Origin: Falciphora oryzae
Lineage: Eukaryota > Ascomycota > Sordariomycetes > Magnaporthales > Magnaporthaceae
Direction of reading: 5' to 3'
Assembly: GCA_000733355.1 (NCBI GenBank)
Contig: JNVV01000024.1
Span: 95,262 to 159,261, forward strand
Length of the DNA: 64,000 bases
Of the stretch, positions 61,001-64,000 are shown piece after piece. A program made the position numbers and the translations under genes. Below the pieces are notes generated by a model. The model made no database searches. It had not been told where the DNA came from and saw nothing but the letters and a program-made list of their open reading frames with translations. The first letter of the stretch is position 1, and every line of letters starts with the position of its first letter.

Positions 61001-63728
61001 TTCCCCTCACTTTGGTCGACCGCACCCAAAGTCCCATTGTCGACGGACCCCAGCCAGCCAGCCAGCTGTTCTGCGGCCGCAAACAAAAAAGAGGCAATAC
61101 ACAGGCAACGCGCACATGGGCTTGAGCGGCTTCGGCTGCAGGGCGTCGGCAAAGACGCACCGCCCAGCGTGGCGAGCATCGGCCGTCTCCATGGGATTAG
61201 CCGCAGCGGTCCAGCAGATGCACCTCCCAGGGTGGTGAGCGTTGGCCGCCTCCATGGCAAGGGCCCCGGGCAATGTGGCCGTCCTCCCCTGGTCTTCCTC
61301 ATCCTCCTCCTCCTCCTCCTCTCTTCCCCTCAGCTCCCCACATCCAGACCCCAAGCGGCTGTGCATGCACAAAGCATGTACAGGGAGTGTACAGGCCAGA
61401 TCCGACAGAAAGAAAAAGAGGAGGTGGTCATTAGGTCGATCACCCGCACACAACTGCGCTGTGGCGGGATGGTGTGTGGTGGGCATCGGCGGGAGCGTCC
61501 TGTCGCTTCCGCGTGCGTGCAAAAGTGCAGCTTAGGTCAGTGGGCGACAAGGGGTTGTCTGCCAATCACAAAGCTACTGCGGCCAAGGCAAATTCCATTA
61601 CGTCCCCATCCAGGACCATGCACACGCGGATGGCATGCGGTGGCATGCAGGACGGCGGGATGGGATGTTTTATCCGGTGCCTCACTAACAACTAACAGAC
61701 ATGATGCATCAGGACTGCTAGACTTTAGCTGTAGACAAGCTACGGGTTTTCCGTGGCTCTGTCACGGAGCTACACCTAGGACTGGCTCGCTTGTCTAGAC
61801 TAATAGGCGAACACAAGTACCTCGCGTGGGCAGCCAAGGCCGTATTTTGGGCGTATCCGACAGCGAGCGCCTAGCCATTTCACGGGGTTGGCCGTCCTCC
61901 GGACCCCAAAATCTGGGCCCGGCGGAGGAGGATATATGCGCCACGTCGGTGCTGCTGCTGCCGCCGCTGCTGAAATTTCCTCATGCATATGGGCAAGAAG
62001 CATCTCGCTCTCCCGGGCAAGAATCCAGCCGCAGCCAACTTGCTCGGGCAACCAAGATGCTTTCACCGCCATCCCACCCGGCAGATGATACCCCGAGGCG
62101 GAGGAGCAGTTGGAGGGGACGAGTTCGTGGCCTCGCACGGCAGTGGGCGCCTGTCCGACGACGGTGCGACGCCAGAGATCTCTGGCCCTGCAAAAAAATT
62201 CCTCTTCCCACCCATGCGTTTTGTAGCACATGCCTCACCTATCTCGCTGGATCTCGCCTTGTGACACACACCATGGTGATCCCATAGAAGCTGGGACGAC
62301 CCTCTTTTGTTTGGTGGCGTCCGCTAAGGCGGCCGCAAGTGGGGGGAGAGCAAGGCAGCGAGGAGGTGAGGGATCCCGTACGCGCAAACGGAAAACCGCC
62401 AAGTCTCTGTCAACTGTGACAACAACGGCTAGGGGACAGGCAGGTTCTGAAGCATGTCTCGCATCGGGAACTAGTGGTCAGCGAGAAGGACAGAACAGAT
62501 GTCGGGACTGACCCAAAATCAGGGGCAAGATGCATCTTTCGCCGACAGAGAGAACAAATCTCCATTCCTCCGTCTCGGGCGCCCACGGCGAAAGGAAGCG
62601 TGGGCATTTTCTACGAAACACAGTTTTGCTCCCACAGCCCGGGAACGGAATGGATATTCGGAAACCCGCAGCGGACGACTGTTCCGGAATTACAATCTTG
62701 ACAGCTGACGTTCCACATCCTGCCGGCCCTGCTTCATCGTCCCAAGCCATCTGAACGAGGTAATGCATAACAGAAGCAAAGGGCAAGAAAAACAGACTGG
62801 AGGAGCCAAGCTCTGCCGGGAGCCGCGGACACGAGATCTCGATGCCGCAATAACAGCCCGGCGAGCGCCTAAGCCAAGGGCCTGGGGATGCGGTCACCCA
62901 CCCGTCCATGCTCGGGCCCGACCGACGAGCGCTCCCCCCTCAAAGACCAGTCAGATGCCACCGAGAAAAATGTTTGGACCATCTGCTCCCCCGGGACGCC
63001 GTGTAAGGGGCCGTCCGCAGGATCAGTGTAAAGGACCCATTAGCAAGATCGCCCTCAACCCCGGCACCGGCGCGCACCGCCGTGCTGATCCCCCTCCTCC
63101 TCTGTATACACCTACCACTCTGGGTAGCATGGCCTGCACCACCCAGATGAATCGAGAAGAAGAGAGGAGGATTCGGCTGGAAGGAAGGGCGAGGTCGGAC
63201 AGCGAGGGTTGGCTGTGAAACCCACGGCGGAATCGACCTTACTGTCGCACCCAGATGGGTGGCTGGCCAGCGCAATCGTGCTAGGGTGCTAAAAAGACCA
63301 GGCGCGGCGGAGAGAGAAGCCTGGTACGCCGGGAGAGAGAAACAAGAAACTGCGCCGCCAGAGCTTGAGGAACATGAATGCATCTAGATGGACCATGTGG
63401 CAAGGGACGCAAGCCAGGATCGGCAAGCGCCCTGCCAAACCAAAGCCAAGTGGCCACCACACAGAGCAACGAGCAGGGCCAGCGGCCGAGACAAAGTATG
63501 TCGGCAGTTAAAGTAGTCTGAGGTTATGTGTAGCGCTCGTACATTATCGGGGAGTATCAAGAAAAGCAAATACAGGAAAACATCTCGATCGCAACCGACA
63601 AAGGGACGCAAAGGGGAAAAAACGACACCGAACACCAACGCGATCAGGGGGCTTGGTTTGGCAAATATCACCATAGCCCCCTTTTTGGGATCTCATACAC
63701 CCCACCAATTAAACACCTTCCCAAAACC
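58016..63728. other. 5.7-kb stretch without a convincing gene
   Basis: The left end is the regulator's promoter. Elsewhere, open frames on both strands are short to medium, overlap one another and lack domains or consistent codon bias. One imperfect 63-bp tandem duplication (listed separately) and a CCT-trinucleotide run near 61300 stand out. No transposon ends or tRNA were recognised. Confidence 0.5.
61154..61258 (+). repeat. Imperfect 63-bp tandem duplication, second copy partial
   Basis: Unit A (61154-61216) is followed directly by a copy matching over its first 42 bp (61217-61258). In the plus frame both copies would read DAPP-x-V-x-S-[IV]-GRLHG. Most differences fall at third positions of that frame. 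No convincing gene contains it. Confidence 0.75.
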
Positions 63729-64000
63729 CTACTGGACGTCGCCCGTCGCGAACAGTTCCAGATGTATCCGGTCGTGCGACACGCCCATGGCCTCGAGCCG
63801 CTCCCTCGTGTCGAGCATCCAGGCCTCGGGCCCGCAGAGGTAATACTCGGCGCGCGCGTCCGAGACGTGCAGGTCCGCCTCCCTGTCCAGGCGGGCCAGG
63901 TCCATCCTGGCGCCGCCGAAGTGGTAGTGGACGCCCTCGACGTCGACCTCCGGGTCCACCTTGCTGAGGAAGTGGCGCGCCCGCACCCGGCCCCCGCTCG
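63729..64000 (-). CDS. Flavohemoglobin-like nitric oxide dioxygenase, C-terminal fragment
   Basis: The frame enters from beyond the window's right edge and ends at a TAG at 63731-63729. About 89 residues are visible. YYLCGPEAWMLDTRERLEAM followed by GVSHDRIHLELFATG matches the end of the NAD-binding domain of the FAD/NAD oxidoreductase module in flavohemoglobins (the CGP motif and the closing I-H-x-E-x-F-x-x-G). Flavohemoglobins oxidise nitric oxide to nitrate. The haem and FAD domains lie outside the window, so a related ferredoxin-reductase-like protein remains possible. A first visible GTG codon at 63986 is not a start. Confidence 0.7.
   Translation of the reverse strand, partial: SGGRVRARHFLSKVDPEVDVEGVHYHFGGARMDLARLDREADLHVSDARAEYYLCGPEAWMLDTRERLEAMGVSHDRIHLELFATGDVQ

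Noticed and set aside
1..64000. CRISPR arrays, insertion sequences, 5S rRNA and transposon ends
   Set aside because: I looked for regularly spaced direct repeats, terminal inverted repeats, transposase or reverse-transcriptase motifs and a 5S-like sequence and found none.

Overview
This window looks like nuclear DNA from a filamentous ascomycete, most likely a Sordariomycete. It has GC-rich coding sequence with C/G-ending codons and short introns (50-150 nt) with GTGAGT/GTAAGT-type donors and CTNAC-type branch points. It also carries Zn2Cys6 regulators, a GH55 glucanase, a patatin/NB-ARC/TPR gene, a highly reducing PKS and an intron-containing tRNA. No bacterial or viral genes were seen.

Layout, left to right. 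About 3.0-32.1 kb is mostly conserved single-copy fungal genes: a SANT/Myb-like protein (+), an Ap4A phosphorylase (-), a FIT2/SCS3 lipid-droplet protein (-), a secreted GH55 glucanase (-), an F-box/WD40 protein (-), a tandem tRNA-Glu(CUC)/tRNA-Lys(CUU) pair (+), a small four-helix membrane protein (+), an NADP-dependent alcohol dehydrogenase (+), an F-box/2EXR-like gene whose 3' half changes frame twice (+), and ribosomal protein eS7 (+). From 32.4 to 40.1 kb come dynactin p62 (-), class II fructose-bisphosphate aldolase (+) and a Zn2Cys6 regulator (+).

From about 40.9 kb the window looks more accessory: a small F-box protein (+), a decayed patatin/NB-ARC/TPR (NLR-like) pseudogene (-), a 7.7-kb highly reducing polyketide synthase (-), and an AflR-type Zn2Cys6 regulator (-) that probably controls the PKS. 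After 5.7 kb without a convincing gene, the window ends inside the C-terminus of a flavohemoglobin-like oxidoreductase (-).

The PKS reads KS-AT-DH-(degenerate CMeT)-structural region-KR-ACP with no recognisable enoyl reductase. It may therefore need a trans-ER or make an unsaturated product. No other tailoring gene is visible. Other notable points are a coding-like 78-codon extension in frame behind the GH55 stop, the four-lesion NLR pseudogene, the closely spaced tRNA pair, and three introns that are stop-free and a multiple of three. Several long open frames start at non-ATG codons; where this happened I moved the start to the first in-frame ATG and say so.
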